A DNA stretch of 64,000 nt from Flavobacterium hungaricum (GTDB lineage: Bacteria > Bacteroidota > Bacteroidia > Flavobacteriales > Flavobacteriaceae), in contig NZ_PRDM01000001.1 of assembly GCF_015182285.1 (NCBI RefSeq), positions 1,674,001 through 1,738,000 of the forward strand, written 5' to 3'. A program made the position numbers and the translations under genes. Shown here in pieces: positions 17,376 to 25,064 of this stretch; position 1 is the stretch's first letter, and each line of letters starts with the position of its first letter. Below the pieces are notes generated by a model, which saw only the letters and a program-made list of their open reading frames with translations, was not told the DNA's origin and searched no databases.

Positions 17376-17918
17376 ATGAATATACCTTGTATCATAATAC
17401 CTGTAATAGTAGGGCTAATATGCGGCATATTGGGCTACTTACTTGGAAAAATGAATTCTAAAACAGACCATTCCCTTGCGGCATCTCTTCAGGCCGATCT
17501 TGATGCTTGCAAAGCACATACTAAAAACTTAAATACCAGAATAGCAACTCTTGAAGCTGATCTGGCTGCAAAACCTAAAGAAACCCCACAATCTTTTGCG
17601 GCAACAGCGCCTTTGATTCTGTTTGACAGTGAGTTGGCTCAAAATGCTTTGGGTAAAAAAATTAAAGAAAACGATCTTAAAATTGTGGAAGGAATCGGAC
17701 CAAAAATTGAAGCGTTGTTAAACAGTGACGGAATCACGAGCTGGCGGGCGCTTTCTGAGGCTTCAACAGAAAAATTACAATCAATTTTGGATGCTGGCGG
17801 TGAAAATTATGCTATTCATAATCCGAGTACTTGGGCAAAACAAGCTTTATTTGCCTATCAAGGAAAATGGCAGGAATTGAAAGACTGGCAGGAAAATCTT
17901 CTGGGAGGGAAAGAGTGA
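17376..17918 (+). CDS. membrane-anchored protein with helix-hairpin-helix-like domain
   Basis: A 180-residue protein. It has an N-terminal membrane helix with glycine zippers (IIPVIVGLICGILGYLLG), then a coiled-coil-prone stretch (about residues 33-65). The C-terminal domain contains the helix-hairpin-helix pattern LKIVEGIGPKIEALLNSDGITSWRALSEASTEKLQSIL. This pattern occurs in many small Bacteroidota proteins annotated as DNA nuclease-like or DUF4332-like; here no catalytic residues are evident. The pairing with the double-OmpA protein suggests an envelope role. Function unknown. Confidence 0.8.
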   Translation: MNIPCIIIPVIVGLICGILGYLLGKMNSKTDHSLAASLQADLDACKAHTKNLNTRIATLEADLAAKPKETPQSFAATAPLILFDSELAQNALGKKIKENDLKIVEGIGPKIEALLNSDGITSWRALSEASTEKLQSILDAGGENYAIHNPSTWAKQALFAYQGKWQELKDWQENLLGGKE

Positions 17919-17921
17919 TTT

Positions 17922-18000
17922 TTTAAGGTGCTGAGGCTCTAAGGTTCTGAGATTCTAAGCTTTTGAGGTTCTTAGGTTCTGAGGCTTTACGTTTCTGAAG
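17922..18000. repeat. degenerate AGGTTCTGAG-type simple repeat
   Basis: After the helix-hairpin-helix gene, units such as AAGGTTCTGAG, GATTCTAAG and GAGGTTCTTAGG recur about every ten bases. The same vocabulary returns at 44818-44845 and around 61850-61870. It appears to be an intergenic filler repeat, not coding. Confidence 0.55.
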
Positions 18001-18087
18001 TAAAAAGGTGCAAAGAAAAATGATAATTGTTTCTTGTTTTTTTGCACCTTATTATCTTAGCAGCTCTAAATCTCTGCTCTTTTGTTT

Positions 18088-19149
18088 CTATAAAACTTTA
18101 TCCCACTTTTTAGAAGTATTGTACCAAAGCTGGCCGTTATGAACTTCTAAAGGGCAATCTATATTATTGGTATAAAGTGCACCTGTTCCTAATCCTTGGG
18201 GCATTTTTGAATTTTGAAGAAACGTCCATTGCGCAATTGCATTGAGTCCGATGTTGCTTTCTAATGCCGAGGTAATCCACCAGCCAATATTGTATTTTTC
18301 TGCTAAAGAAATCCATTCTTGTGTTCCTCTAAAACCACCGACGAAACTAGGCTTTAAAATAATATACTGCGGTTTGATTTCTTTTAATAATTGCTCTTTA
18401 TCTGCAAACGAAAAAACGCCAATTAGCTCTTCGTCCAAAGCAATAGAAAAAGGAGTGTTTTTGCATAAAGCTGCCATTTCTGTAAGCTGTCCTTTTTTGA
18501 TTGGCTGTTCGATGCTATGAAGCTCAAATTGATGTAACTGCTGTAGTTTATCTAAAGCTTCTGATGAAGAAAAAGCGCCATTGGCATCTACACGAATTTC
18601 GATCTGACTGGCACTAAAATGACTTCTGATAAAACGAAGTAATTCCATCTCTTTCTCAAAATCGATTGCTCCAATTTTAAGCTTGATACAATTAAATCCA
18701 GAGGCTAATTTTTCTTCGATCTGCTCTTTCATAAACGAAGATTCGCCCATCCAAACTAACCCGTTTATGGTAATAGATTTTAAATTTTGAGTGAAATCTG
18801 AAGGAAATAAAATATGAGGATCATCACTTTTTAAAGATAAAAATGCCATTTCGATGCCGAACTGAATTGAAGGAAATTCTAATAATTCCTCCCAAAGTTT
18901 TTCTTCTCCCAAATGGATGTTGTCACAAGCCCACTGTAGTTTTTGCTCGTAATCATCACGGTCGTCGGCGCTTAAACCACGCAGAATACCGCATTCTCCG
19001 ATACCTTTTTTGCCATTTTCTTCAAGGACAATAAACCAGGTTTCTTTTTCGGTCATTACGCCGCGAGAAGTTCCTGATGGACGTTTGAAATCCAGAAGAT
19101 ATTTATAATAAGAAGCTTTCACTATTCTTTTTTTTTTAAAGGAAACCAT
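18088..19149 (-). CDS. menC: o-succinylbenzoate synthase MenC
   Basis: A 353-residue enolase-superfamily enzyme that dehydrates SHCHC to o-succinylbenzoate in menaquinone synthesis. The active-site residues are visible: KLKIG (KxK, about residues 153-157), metal ligands in RVDANG, HSIEQP and ALDEEL, and the second catalytic Lys in ILKPSFVGG. The N terminus PSGTSRGVMTEKETWF fits Bacteroidota MenC. The annotated ATG is followed by a run of ten As in codons 4-7. A GTG at 19122 (VKASYY) is an alternative start nine codons in. menA, menB and menD lie further along the same strand but not in one operon. Confidence 0.93.
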   Translation of the reverse strand: MVSFKKKRIVKASYYKYLLDFKRPSGTSRGVMTEKETWFIVLEENGKKGIGECGILRGLSADDRDDYEQKLQWACDNIHLGEEKLWEELLEFPSIQFGIEMAFLSLKSDDPHILFPSDFTQNLKSITINGLVWMGESSFMKEQIEEKLASGFNCIKLKIGAIDFEKEMELLRFIRSHFSASQIEIRVDANGAFSSSEALDKLQQLHQFELHSIEQPIKKGQLTEMAALCKNTPFSIALDEELIGVFSFADKEQLLKEIKPQYIILKPSFVGGFRGTQEWISLAEKYNIGWWITSALESNIGLNAIAQWTFLQNSKMPQGLGTGALYTNNIDCPLEVHNGQLWYNTSKKWDKVL

Positions 19150-19279
19150 ATAAGTGAATTTAAGTCAGATCTAAACTTACACAATTGATATGGTTATTTT
19201 TTATTAATTACTATAAGTCGTATTAATCGATTCAGTTCAGCTAAAATGACTTTATATAACTTATATGGTTAAATCTTTT

Positions 19280-20506
19280 TTAATTGAAGAGCTTTACTAT
19301 TTTTTCAAAGTCTTTTGATGGCAGTCCTGCTTTCTTGAATGTCTCAAAATCGGCTTTTGTTTTTTCAGTCCAACTTAAACTGTCTGTAACGTTTTGATTT
19401 TGATACTTTTTGTATAATGTTTTAGCGGTACTGTAATCATCGGTTATTAAATAAGTATGTGCTAAATTAAGTTTAATCAGTAATTCTGTGTCGTCCAATT
19501 TTTCGCCGTCTTGCAGTGCTTTTAAAGCCTTTCCAAATTGCTTAGTCAAAATGTAACAATATCCCAGCGAACTGTAGTCTAAGGCTGTTGCTTTTCCTTC
19601 GTTTACAATGGTGTTTAGTTTCGGAATGGCTTCGTTATATTTTTGGAGATTGATTAAAGTAGCCGCTTGAGTTCTTAAATCATTGAATACATTCTTAGAA
19701 ATATCACTGTCTTTGTAACATTCATTTCCGAAGTCTTTGTAAACTTTTGTTTTTTCTACCGCAAGCAGTTTTTGAAATTCATCATAGCGATACTGTTTGA
19801 TGATTTTGTTTAAAATACAAACGCAAAAATCGTCAGAATTGGCCATTTTTTGGGCCATTGTAGAAGTTTTACACAAACTGATAATCTCGTTTTTATTATC
19901 TTGATTCCAGCCGCGGTTCAGCTTTATATCAACCCAGGGAACTACTTCTAAAACTACTTTCTGGCTTAAAAACCAATTTTTACTTTCAAAACCAAACCAG
20001 ATGGTCGCAGTATCGGGTTTTAAACAAGAAGATTTATCCAGTGACAATCTTTTTGCGTCTTTGCTGACAGGTTCTGACTGCGAATAACAAGCATTGTCAA
20101 TTTTTCCGTCGGCGACATATTTTTTAGCATTCTCGTTTGAAGTAAATATAGAATAAGTGCATTTGTCGTCACCTGAAATTTTAGACATTAAAAACACGGC
20201 TCCTGCAGATCCTTTTCCAATTCCGTAAGGATCTGGAATTGCTTTTAATACAGATACCAAACTGTTGGTCATTTCTTGATTTTTGTCTAATAAGGTAATT
20301 CTATAGACAATTTCTGTTGTTCCTACAGGAAGATCTTCTGTTGAAACTGAAATACGGTCTCCTGCCGGTACCATAATTTCTTTGGTTGTTGCACGCTCTT
20401 TATCCCAATATCCGTCTTTTTGAGCAAAGGAATTAAAGGAGACTAACGATAATAAGAATAAGATATTTAATTTATAAATGCCGTATCTTGATATTTTATT
20501 GACCAC
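19280..20506 (-). CDS. secreted tetratricopeptide-repeat protein of unknown function
   Basis: A 408-residue protein with a signal peptide (LNILFLLSLVSFNSFAQ, cut near residue 29). The N-terminal region has several cysteines (DDKCTY, NACYS, SSCLK, FCVCIL) and no recognised domain. The C-terminal 130 residues are TPR helices (AATLINLQKYNEAIPKLNTI, YSSLGYCYILTKQFGKALKALQDGEK, NLAHTYLITDDYSTAKTLYKK). The only start in frame is GTG; no ATG exists before the signal peptide. It lies between menC and the UPF0173 hydrolase. Role unknown. Confidence 0.78.
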   Translation of the reverse strand: MVNKISRYGIYKLNILFLLSLVSFNSFAQKDGYWDKERATTKEIMVPAGDRISVSTEDLPVGTTEIVYRITLLDKNQEMTNSLVSVLKAIPDPYGIGKGSAGAVFLMSKISGDDKCTYSIFTSNENAKKYVADGKIDNACYSQSEPVSKDAKRLSLDKSSCLKPDTATIWFGFESKNWFLSQKVVLEVVPWVDIKLNRGWNQDNKNEIISLCKTSTMAQKMANSDDFCVCILNKIIKQYRYDEFQKLLAVEKTKVYKDFGNECYKDSDISKNVFNDLRTQAATLINLQKYNEAIPKLNTIVNEGKATALDYSSLGYCYILTKQFGKALKALQDGEKLDDTELLIKLNLAHTYLITDDYSTAKTLYKKYQNQNVTDSLSWTEKTKADFETFKKAGLPSKDFEKIVKLFN

Positions 20507-20607
20507 TGATGAAACAGATTAAAATGAATGAGTTCGTTCTTTTAAAAATTATAAATTCTGCTAACACAGATTATGCCAAAGAATCTTCTTATGAAAATGT
20601 CTGTTTT

Positions 20608-20690
20608 AGCCCCGATAGAAGCGGCATCCTTTTGTGTTCTCGTTTTTTCTACGAGAACACAAAAGATACAGCGGATAGCGGGATTAGCTC
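20608..20690. repeat. dispersed palindromic element, copy 2
   Basis: Begins AGCCCCGATAGAAGCGGCAT, has a perfect 14-bp central hairpin (CTTTTGTGTTCTCG at 20629-20642 with CGAGAACACAAAAG at 20652-20665), and ends ATACAGCGGATAGCGGGAT. The flanking arms match the copies at 10540-10614 and 58488-58563. It lies between the TPR gene and the hydrolase gene. Confidence 0.82.
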
Positions 20691-20714
20691 CTTATATCCA
20701 GTATTTTGAAGATA

Positions 20715-21392
20715 TTATAACTCAATAGATTCGCCAATTTCTAAAAGCATTAAATCTTTTCCTTTATCGAAAAATTTACGAATAGAATCTGCGTGATCGA
20801 TTTTAATATAACCAAACGTATCGAAATGATAGCCTAGAATTTTATCGCATTCAACAAAATCAGAAGCAATAATAGCATCTTCAACATCCATTGTAAAATT
20901 ATTTCCGATTGGAAGAATTGCTAAGTCCAATTTGGTACGAAGCGGAATCAATTTCATGTCGTAAGTCAATGCGGTATCTCCTGCAATATAAATATTTTTA
21001 TGTTCTCCCTCAATTACAAAACCTCCAGGATTTCCGCCGTATGCGCCGTCAGGAAAACAGCTGGAATGAATTGCGTTGACATATTTTACTTTTCCGAAAT
21101 CAAAGTTCCAGCTGCCGCCGTGGTTCATAGGGTGAGCCTCCAGACCTAATTTTGCATAATAGCTTGCAATTTCTGCATTGGATACTATCGTTGCATTGGT
21201 GCGTTTTGCAATAGCCTCTGCGTCTAAAACGTGGTCGCCATGTGCGTGTGTCAGTAAAATATAATCGGCTTTTAAAGTCGTAATGTCTATAGCTGCTGCT
21301 TGCGGGTTTCCTGTGATGAATGGGTCAACAAGTATGTGTTTTCCTCCAACTTCGATACCTAGAGAAGCGTGTCCGTAAAATGTGATTTTCAT
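20715..21392 (-). CDS. UPF0173 metal-dependent hydrolase (metallo-beta-lactamase fold)
   Basis: A 225-residue hydrolase of the UPF0173 family. The metal-binding motif is HAHGDH (His49, His51, Asp53, His54). The family features ITFYGHASLGIE at the N terminus, SSCFPDGAYGGNPGGFVIE, YIAGDTALTYDM and a late His in LGYHFDTFGYIKID complete the site. The natural substrate is not known for the family. It sits 29 bases after menA on the same strand and is probably co-transcribed with it. Confidence 0.92.
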   Translation of the reverse strand: MKITFYGHASLGIEVGGKHILVDPFITGNPQAAAIDITTLKADYILLTHAHGDHVLDAEAIAKRTNATIVSNAEIASYYAKLGLEAHPMNHGGSWNFDFGKVKYVNAIHSSCFPDGAYGGNPGGFVIEGEHKNIYIAGDTALTYDMKLIPLRTKLDLAILPIGNNFTMDVEDAIIASDFVECDKILGYHFDTFGYIKIDHADSIRKFFDKGKDLMLLEIGESIEL

Positions 21393-21420
21393 TTTTATTA
21401 AATTTTAGGTTGAACCTGGT

Positions 21421-22383
21421 TTATCTGCCTCCTAAAAAGAGGTTTACAATGATGTCTGAAATCAACGAAATCATACATACTGTAAGTAATATTGAAAGTA
21501 AAAAGGTGCTTAGTGCCAGCTTTTTTAATTCTGGATCTAACAGCTTTGGGTCTTGGTTTTTATAAACCGTAATTAAATGTTTGGTTAAAGGTATGTAAGC
21601 CAATAAAAACAAGTATTGATCAAAATTGTAGCCGCTTAACACTGCGAAGACAATTACGGCTATCATGGCTGTAACGATTAATGTAGAATGGTAAATTTTA
21701 GCTTTTTGAGCCCCAATCTGTACAACAATGGTATTTTTTCCTGCTTTTTTATCAGATTCCTGATCGCGCATATTGTTAAGATTTAAAACCCCTACACTCA
21801 ATAAACCAATTGAAACTGCAGGAAGTATTAAAAGCGGATCAACTTCTTTGGCGTACAAAAAGTTTACGCCCAATGTACTTACAAGACCGAAGAAAATGAA
21901 AACAAAGATATCTCCAAAACCTCTATATCCGTATGCACTATTACCTACTGTATATCGAATAGCAGAAGCAATTGCTGCGATTCCCAGCAGTAAGAAAAAG
22001 ATTGAATAACCAAAATTATCTTTGCCAAAGGCGAAATAAATTAAGATTATAGACGACAAAAGTGTTAAAAGCGACGTTATAATAATTGCTTTTTTCATGG
22101 CTTGCGGTGTTATGACACCACTTTGAATAGCGCGCTTCGGCCCTATTCGATCACTGTTGTCTGTGCCTTTTACCCCATCTCCATAATCATTTGCAAAGTT
22201 TGATAAAACCTGTAATCCTAAAGTGGTTAAAAGCGCGAAACCAAAAACTTTCCAGCTGAATACTTCTGTTGGCGTATTGATGGTTTCTGTTGGATTTGAT
22301 AAGGCATATATACTGCCGACAATGATTCCAGAAACTGATAAAGGTAATGTGCGCAGTCTTGCGGCTTCTATCCAATGTTTCAT
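21421..22383 (-). CDS. menA: 1,4-dihydroxy-2-naphthoate polyprenyltransferase MenA
   Basis: A 320-residue UbiA-superfamily integral membrane enzyme that attaches the polyprenyl tail to DHNA, giving demethylmenaquinone. The first Asp-rich prenyl-diphosphate site is NFANDYGDGVKGTDNSD (about residues 62-78). The following IGPKRAIQSGVITPQAM is typical of MenA and separates it from other UbiA proteins. The second Asp motif is NNMRDQESDKKAGKNT. About eight membrane segments are apparent. menB lies 100 bases upstream on the same strand. Confidence 0.95.
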   Translation of the reverse strand: MKHWIEAARLRTLPLSVSGIIVGSIYALSNPTETINTPTEVFSWKVFGFALLTTLGLQVLSNFANDYGDGVKGTDNSDRIGPKRAIQSGVITPQAMKKAIIITSLLTLLSSIILIYFAFGKDNFGYSIFFLLLGIAAIASAIRYTVGNSAYGYRGFGDIFVFIFFGLVSTLGVNFLYAKEVDPLLILPAVSIGLLSVGVLNLNNMRDQESDKKAGKNTIVVQIGAQKAKIYHSTLIVTAMIAVIVFAVLSGYNFDQYLFLLAYIPLTKHLITVYKNQDPKLLDPELKKLALSTFLLSILLTVCMISLISDIIVNLFLGGR

Positions 22384-22407
22384 ATTATTATTTTAAATTT
22401 TAGAATG

Positions 22408-22462
22408 TAGATTTTAGATTATTATCTCTGATTAAAAAATAGACTGAAAAATCTAAAATCTA
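22408..22462. repeat. inverted repeat TAGATTTTAGAT / ATCTAAAATCTA between menB and menA
   Basis: A perfect 12-bp inverted repeat (22408-22419 and 22451-22462) sits in the menB-menA gap within a wider run of AGATTTTAGATT and ATCTAAAATC units. There is no T run directly after the stem, so it is unlikely to be a strong terminator. Confidence 0.6.
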
Positions 22463-22483
22463 AAATCAGAAATCTACAATTAT

Positions 22484-23317
22484 TTAAGGCAGCCATTTAT
22501 TCTCGCCGAAGTTTGGTTTTCTTTTTTCTAAGAAAGCATTTCTTCCTTCTTTTGCTTCTTCTGTCATGTACGCTAAACGGGTTGCTTCTCCAGCAAAAAC
22601 CTGTTGTCCAACCATTCCGTCGTCGGTCAGGTTCATGGCAAATTTCAGCATTTTTATAGAAGTCGGCGATTTTTGAAGAATTTCCTGTGCCCATTCATAA
22701 GCTGTAGCTTCTAATTCGTCGTGCGGAATTACGGCGTTTACCATTCCCATTTCAAACGCTTCCTGAGCAGAATAATTACGACCTAAAAAGAAGATTTCGC
22801 GCGCTTTTTTCTGACCAACCATTTTGGCTAAATAAGCAGATCCGTAACCGCCGTCAAAGCTTGTTACATCGGCATCTGTCTGCTTAAAAATTGCGTGTTC
22901 TTTACTTGCAAGCGTCATGTCGCAAACCACATGCAAACTGTGTCCGCCGCCAACAGCCCAGCCTGGAACCACTGCAATGACAACTTTAGGCATAAATCGA
23001 ATTAAACGCTGTACTTCTAGTATATTTAAACGGTGCTGGCCGTCCTCGCCAACATACCCTTGATGACCACGGGCGTTTTGATCGCCTCCGCTGCAAAAAG
23101 AATATACTCCGTCTTTTGTTGAAGGACCTTCTGCAGAAAGCAATACTACTCCGATTGAAGTATCTTCTTGTGCGTCATAAAAGGCCTGATACAATTCTGA
23201 AGTTGTTTTAGGACGAAACGCATTTCTAACATTTGGTCTGTTAAAAGCAATGCGGGCAACTCCATTACATTTTTTATACGTTATATCTTCAAATTCTCTG
23301 GCTGTAATCCAATCCAT
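22484..23317 (-). CDS. menB: 1,4-dihydroxy-2-naphthoyl-CoA synthase MenB
   Basis: A 277-residue crotonase-family enzyme that closes the second ring of the naphthoquinone from o-succinylbenzoyl-CoA. Diagnostic segments are RPNVRNAFRPKTTSELY, the oxyanion-hole FCSGGDQNARG, GWAVGGGHSLHVVCDMTLAS, and TDADVTSFDGGYGSAYLAKMVG with the bicarbonate/active-site Asp region. The C-terminal KRKPNFGENKWLP is also typical. It is the first gene of a likely menB-menA-hydrolase transcript; the 700-base region upstream should hold its promoter. Confidence 0.97.
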   Translation of the reverse strand: MDWITAREFEDITYKKCNGVARIAFNRPNVRNAFRPKTTSELYQAFYDAQEDTSIGVVLLSAEGPSTKDGVYSFCSGGDQNARGHQGYVGEDGQHRLNILEVQRLIRFMPKVVIAVVPGWAVGGGHSLHVVCDMTLASKEHAIFKQTDADVTSFDGGYGSAYLAKMVGQKKAREIFFLGRNYSAQEAFEMGMVNAVIPHDELEATAYEWAQEILQKSPTSIKMLKFAMNLTDDGMVGQQVFAGEATRLAYMTEEAKEGRNAFLEKRKPNFGENKWLP

Positions 23318-23811
23318 TTTAATTTTTTGTTTTATTAAATTTAAGCGTAAAAATAAGGCATTTTTACAATTTTACCTACTTAAATTATGCGAAGTCTTTC
23401 TGAAAAAATCTTTGTATGTTAACAATTGGTATTTACCTACAAAAAATAACATTTTTTAACATTCGTTTTAAAATATAATGAGTAATTTTACAACCTAGAA
23501 ATCAATGAGATACATTTTGTTTCATCGATTTAAGATTGATTTTCTTTCACTGATTTATTAACCTAAAAAACGATTTTTTTGAGAAAATTTAAAAAATTTG
23601 TCGCTCATATTTTTTCGGTTTTGTTTAATAAACCACAAAACAATGGGCAAATGATTTATGTATTTGTCAAGACTTCAAGAAAGAAATAGTAACACCTAAG
23701 GTTAAATGTTAGAATAGTATTTTTAATTAGTATCAAGTTGATTGCGAAAAGGAATATACTAATTCACACTTTCTAAAAGTTATTTTTACAACCAATGGAG
23801 CAGCCGTGAAA

Positions 23812-23889
23812 TTACTTTTTTGCTTTTGAGAGGAATGCATCAAATTGTTTAAAAGACATACCTGCTTTAGAATGATTTCTAAAATTCAT
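23812..23889 (-). CDS. possible tiny gene or gene remnant (25 codons from ATG, 43-codon open frame)
   Basis: A minus-strand open frame of 43 codons runs from 23943 to the stop at 23812, with a protein-like composition. It contains SQNDSLMNFRNHSKAG and MSFKQFDAFLSKAKK at the C terminus. The only ATG that leaves most of it is internal, giving 25 residues. A run of nine As sits at the 5' edge of the open frame, so a longer gene may have been broken there. No promoter or homologue is recognised, so it may be a decayed 3' end. Confidence 0.3.
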   Translation of the reverse strand: MNFRNHSKAGMSFKQFDAFLSKAKK

Positions 23890-23969
23890 AAGGCTATCAT
23901 TCTGAGAAGGATTCGAAATTATTTTATTTCTGTTTTTTTTTAATTACAATTTTTTTTAAAACTAGAATA

Positions 23970-24005
23970 AAAACCGAAAGGCTGCTTGTAATGAGCAGCC
24001 TTTCG
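23970..24005 (-). terminator. terminator of cvfB
   Basis: A perfect 12-bp stem (CGAAAGGCTGCT with AGCAGCCTTTCG, 7-base loop) is followed on the minus strand by GGTTTTTATT. It lies 45 bases after the cvfB stop. Confidence 0.9.
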
Positions 24006-24049
24006 TGTTATTATAAGTTTGAATTATTGATTGCTAGAGTAATAATTAT

Positions 24050-24907
24050 CTAATTGTCTTTAACCAAATAAATTCCATCCTCCTTAATTTCAATCAGTTT
24101 CTCTTTGTATAATGCTCCGATCGCTTTCTTAAATGATTTTTTACTCATTTTTAAGACTGTTTTAATGTCTTCTGGATGTGAATCATCATTTAGACGTAAA
24201 AATCCTCTGCTTGCTCTCAGCTCGCTTAAAATTTTATCTGCATTAGGCTCAATACTATTAACCCCTTGCTCTTGCAATGCCACATCTATCTTATTATCAG
24301 GACGTATGCTTTTTATAAAGCCGCGCATTCTATCTCCGGTACGAATCGAGTCGTCATAAACTTCGTCTTTATACAAAAGACCTTTATGTCTTTCGTTTAT
24401 AATTACGTTGATTCCCATATCTGTGATATGAGAAACGATCAAATCAACTTCTTCTCCCTTTTCAACCGTCAGCGAGTCGTTACTCAAAAACTGATTGGTT
24501 TTGCTAGACGCCACTAATCGATTCGTTTTTTCATCCATGTATAAATACACCAGATAACGTTTCCCTTTTTCCATCGGACGGGCCTGTTCCTTAAACGGAA
24601 CCAGAATGTCTTTTTCCATTCCCCAATCCATAAAAGCCCCAACATTATTGATGTAATTGACACGTAAAAGTGCAAATTCATTCAAGAATATATACGGTTC
24701 AAGAGTTGTCGCAACGGGTCTTTGTTCGTGATCTAAATAAACAAAAACGATAAGTTCCTCGCCAATTTCAAATTCGTTTGGCACATATTTATTCGGCAGT
24801 AAAACATCGTGAGTCCCTTCTGGATCTTTCTCAGGGTTTCCTAAAAACAAACCAACTTTGGTATCACGTAATATCTTTAGTGTATTGTATTTTCCTATTT
24901 CAAGCAT
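24050..24907 (-). CDS. cvfB: S1 RNA-binding protein of the CvfB family
   Basis: A 285-residue CvfB-like protein made of successive S1-type OB folds and a C-terminal winged helix (MSKKSFKKAIGALYKEKLIEIKEDGIYLV). S1-like segments include VNYINNVGAFMDWGMEKDILVPFKEQ (second domain) and SHITDMGINVIINERHKGLLYKDEV (third). The family binds RNA; CvfB of staphylococci affects virulence-gene expression, but the role in Bacteroidota is unknown. The gene is monocistronic, with a TACCTTTG promoter element 45 bases upstream and a strong terminator. Confidence 0.9.
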   Translation of the reverse strand: MLEIGKYNTLKILRDTKVGLFLGNPEKDPEGTHDVLLPNKYVPNEFEIGEELIVFVYLDHEQRPVATTLEPYIFLNEFALLRVNYINNVGAFMDWGMEKDILVPFKEQARPMEKGKRYLVYLYMDEKTNRLVASSKTNQFLSNDSLTVEKGEEVDLIVSHITDMGINVIINERHKGLLYKDEVYDDSIRTGDRMRGFIKSIRPDNKIDVALQEQGVNSIEPNADKILSELRASRGFLRLNDDSHPEDIKTVLKMSKKSFKKAIGALYKEKLIEIKEDGIYLVKDN

Positions 24908-24951
24908 ATTCTTTAGTTTCTAAGATGCACAGCATCTAAGTTTTTCAGCAG

Positions 24952-24959
24952 CAAAGGTA
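24952..24959 (-). promoter_or_regulatory. -7 element (TACCTTTG) of cvfB
   Basis: Minus-strand TACCTTTG matches TAnnTTTG. The leader between it and the ATG contains a short hairpin, AGATGC-ACA-GCATCT on the plus strand. A -33 TTG is not evident. Confidence 0.5.
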
Positions 24960-25031
24960 CGAAGTTTGAAAATGAGATCGTAAAAAAATATTTTGGATCA
25001 AAAACTGTTTATGGACTGTTTATTTTTTGTT

Positions 25032-25039
25032 TACATTTG
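25032..25039 (+). promoter_or_regulatory. -7 element (TACATTTG) of the M28 peptidase gene
   Basis: TACATTTG matches TAnnTTTG 25 bases before the ATG. No clear TTG lies at the -33 position. Confidence 0.45.
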
Positions 25040-25064
25040 AGAATCTATAATTAATTCCAGATTC

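Larger units (their letters stand above)
23318..24049. other. long intergenic region between menB and cvfB
   Basis: Very AT-rich. It holds the cvfB terminator at its right end and a coding-like minus-strand frame at 23812-23943 (listed separately). The remainder (about 23400-23800) shows no ORF, no exact TAnnTTTG match and no strong hairpin. It may carry the menB promoter and leader. Confidence 0.5.

Noticed and set aside
20509..20709. Plus-strand 66-codon ORF between the TPR and hydrolase genes
   Set aside because: Most of it is the dispersed palindromic element; no start context or protein-like motif.
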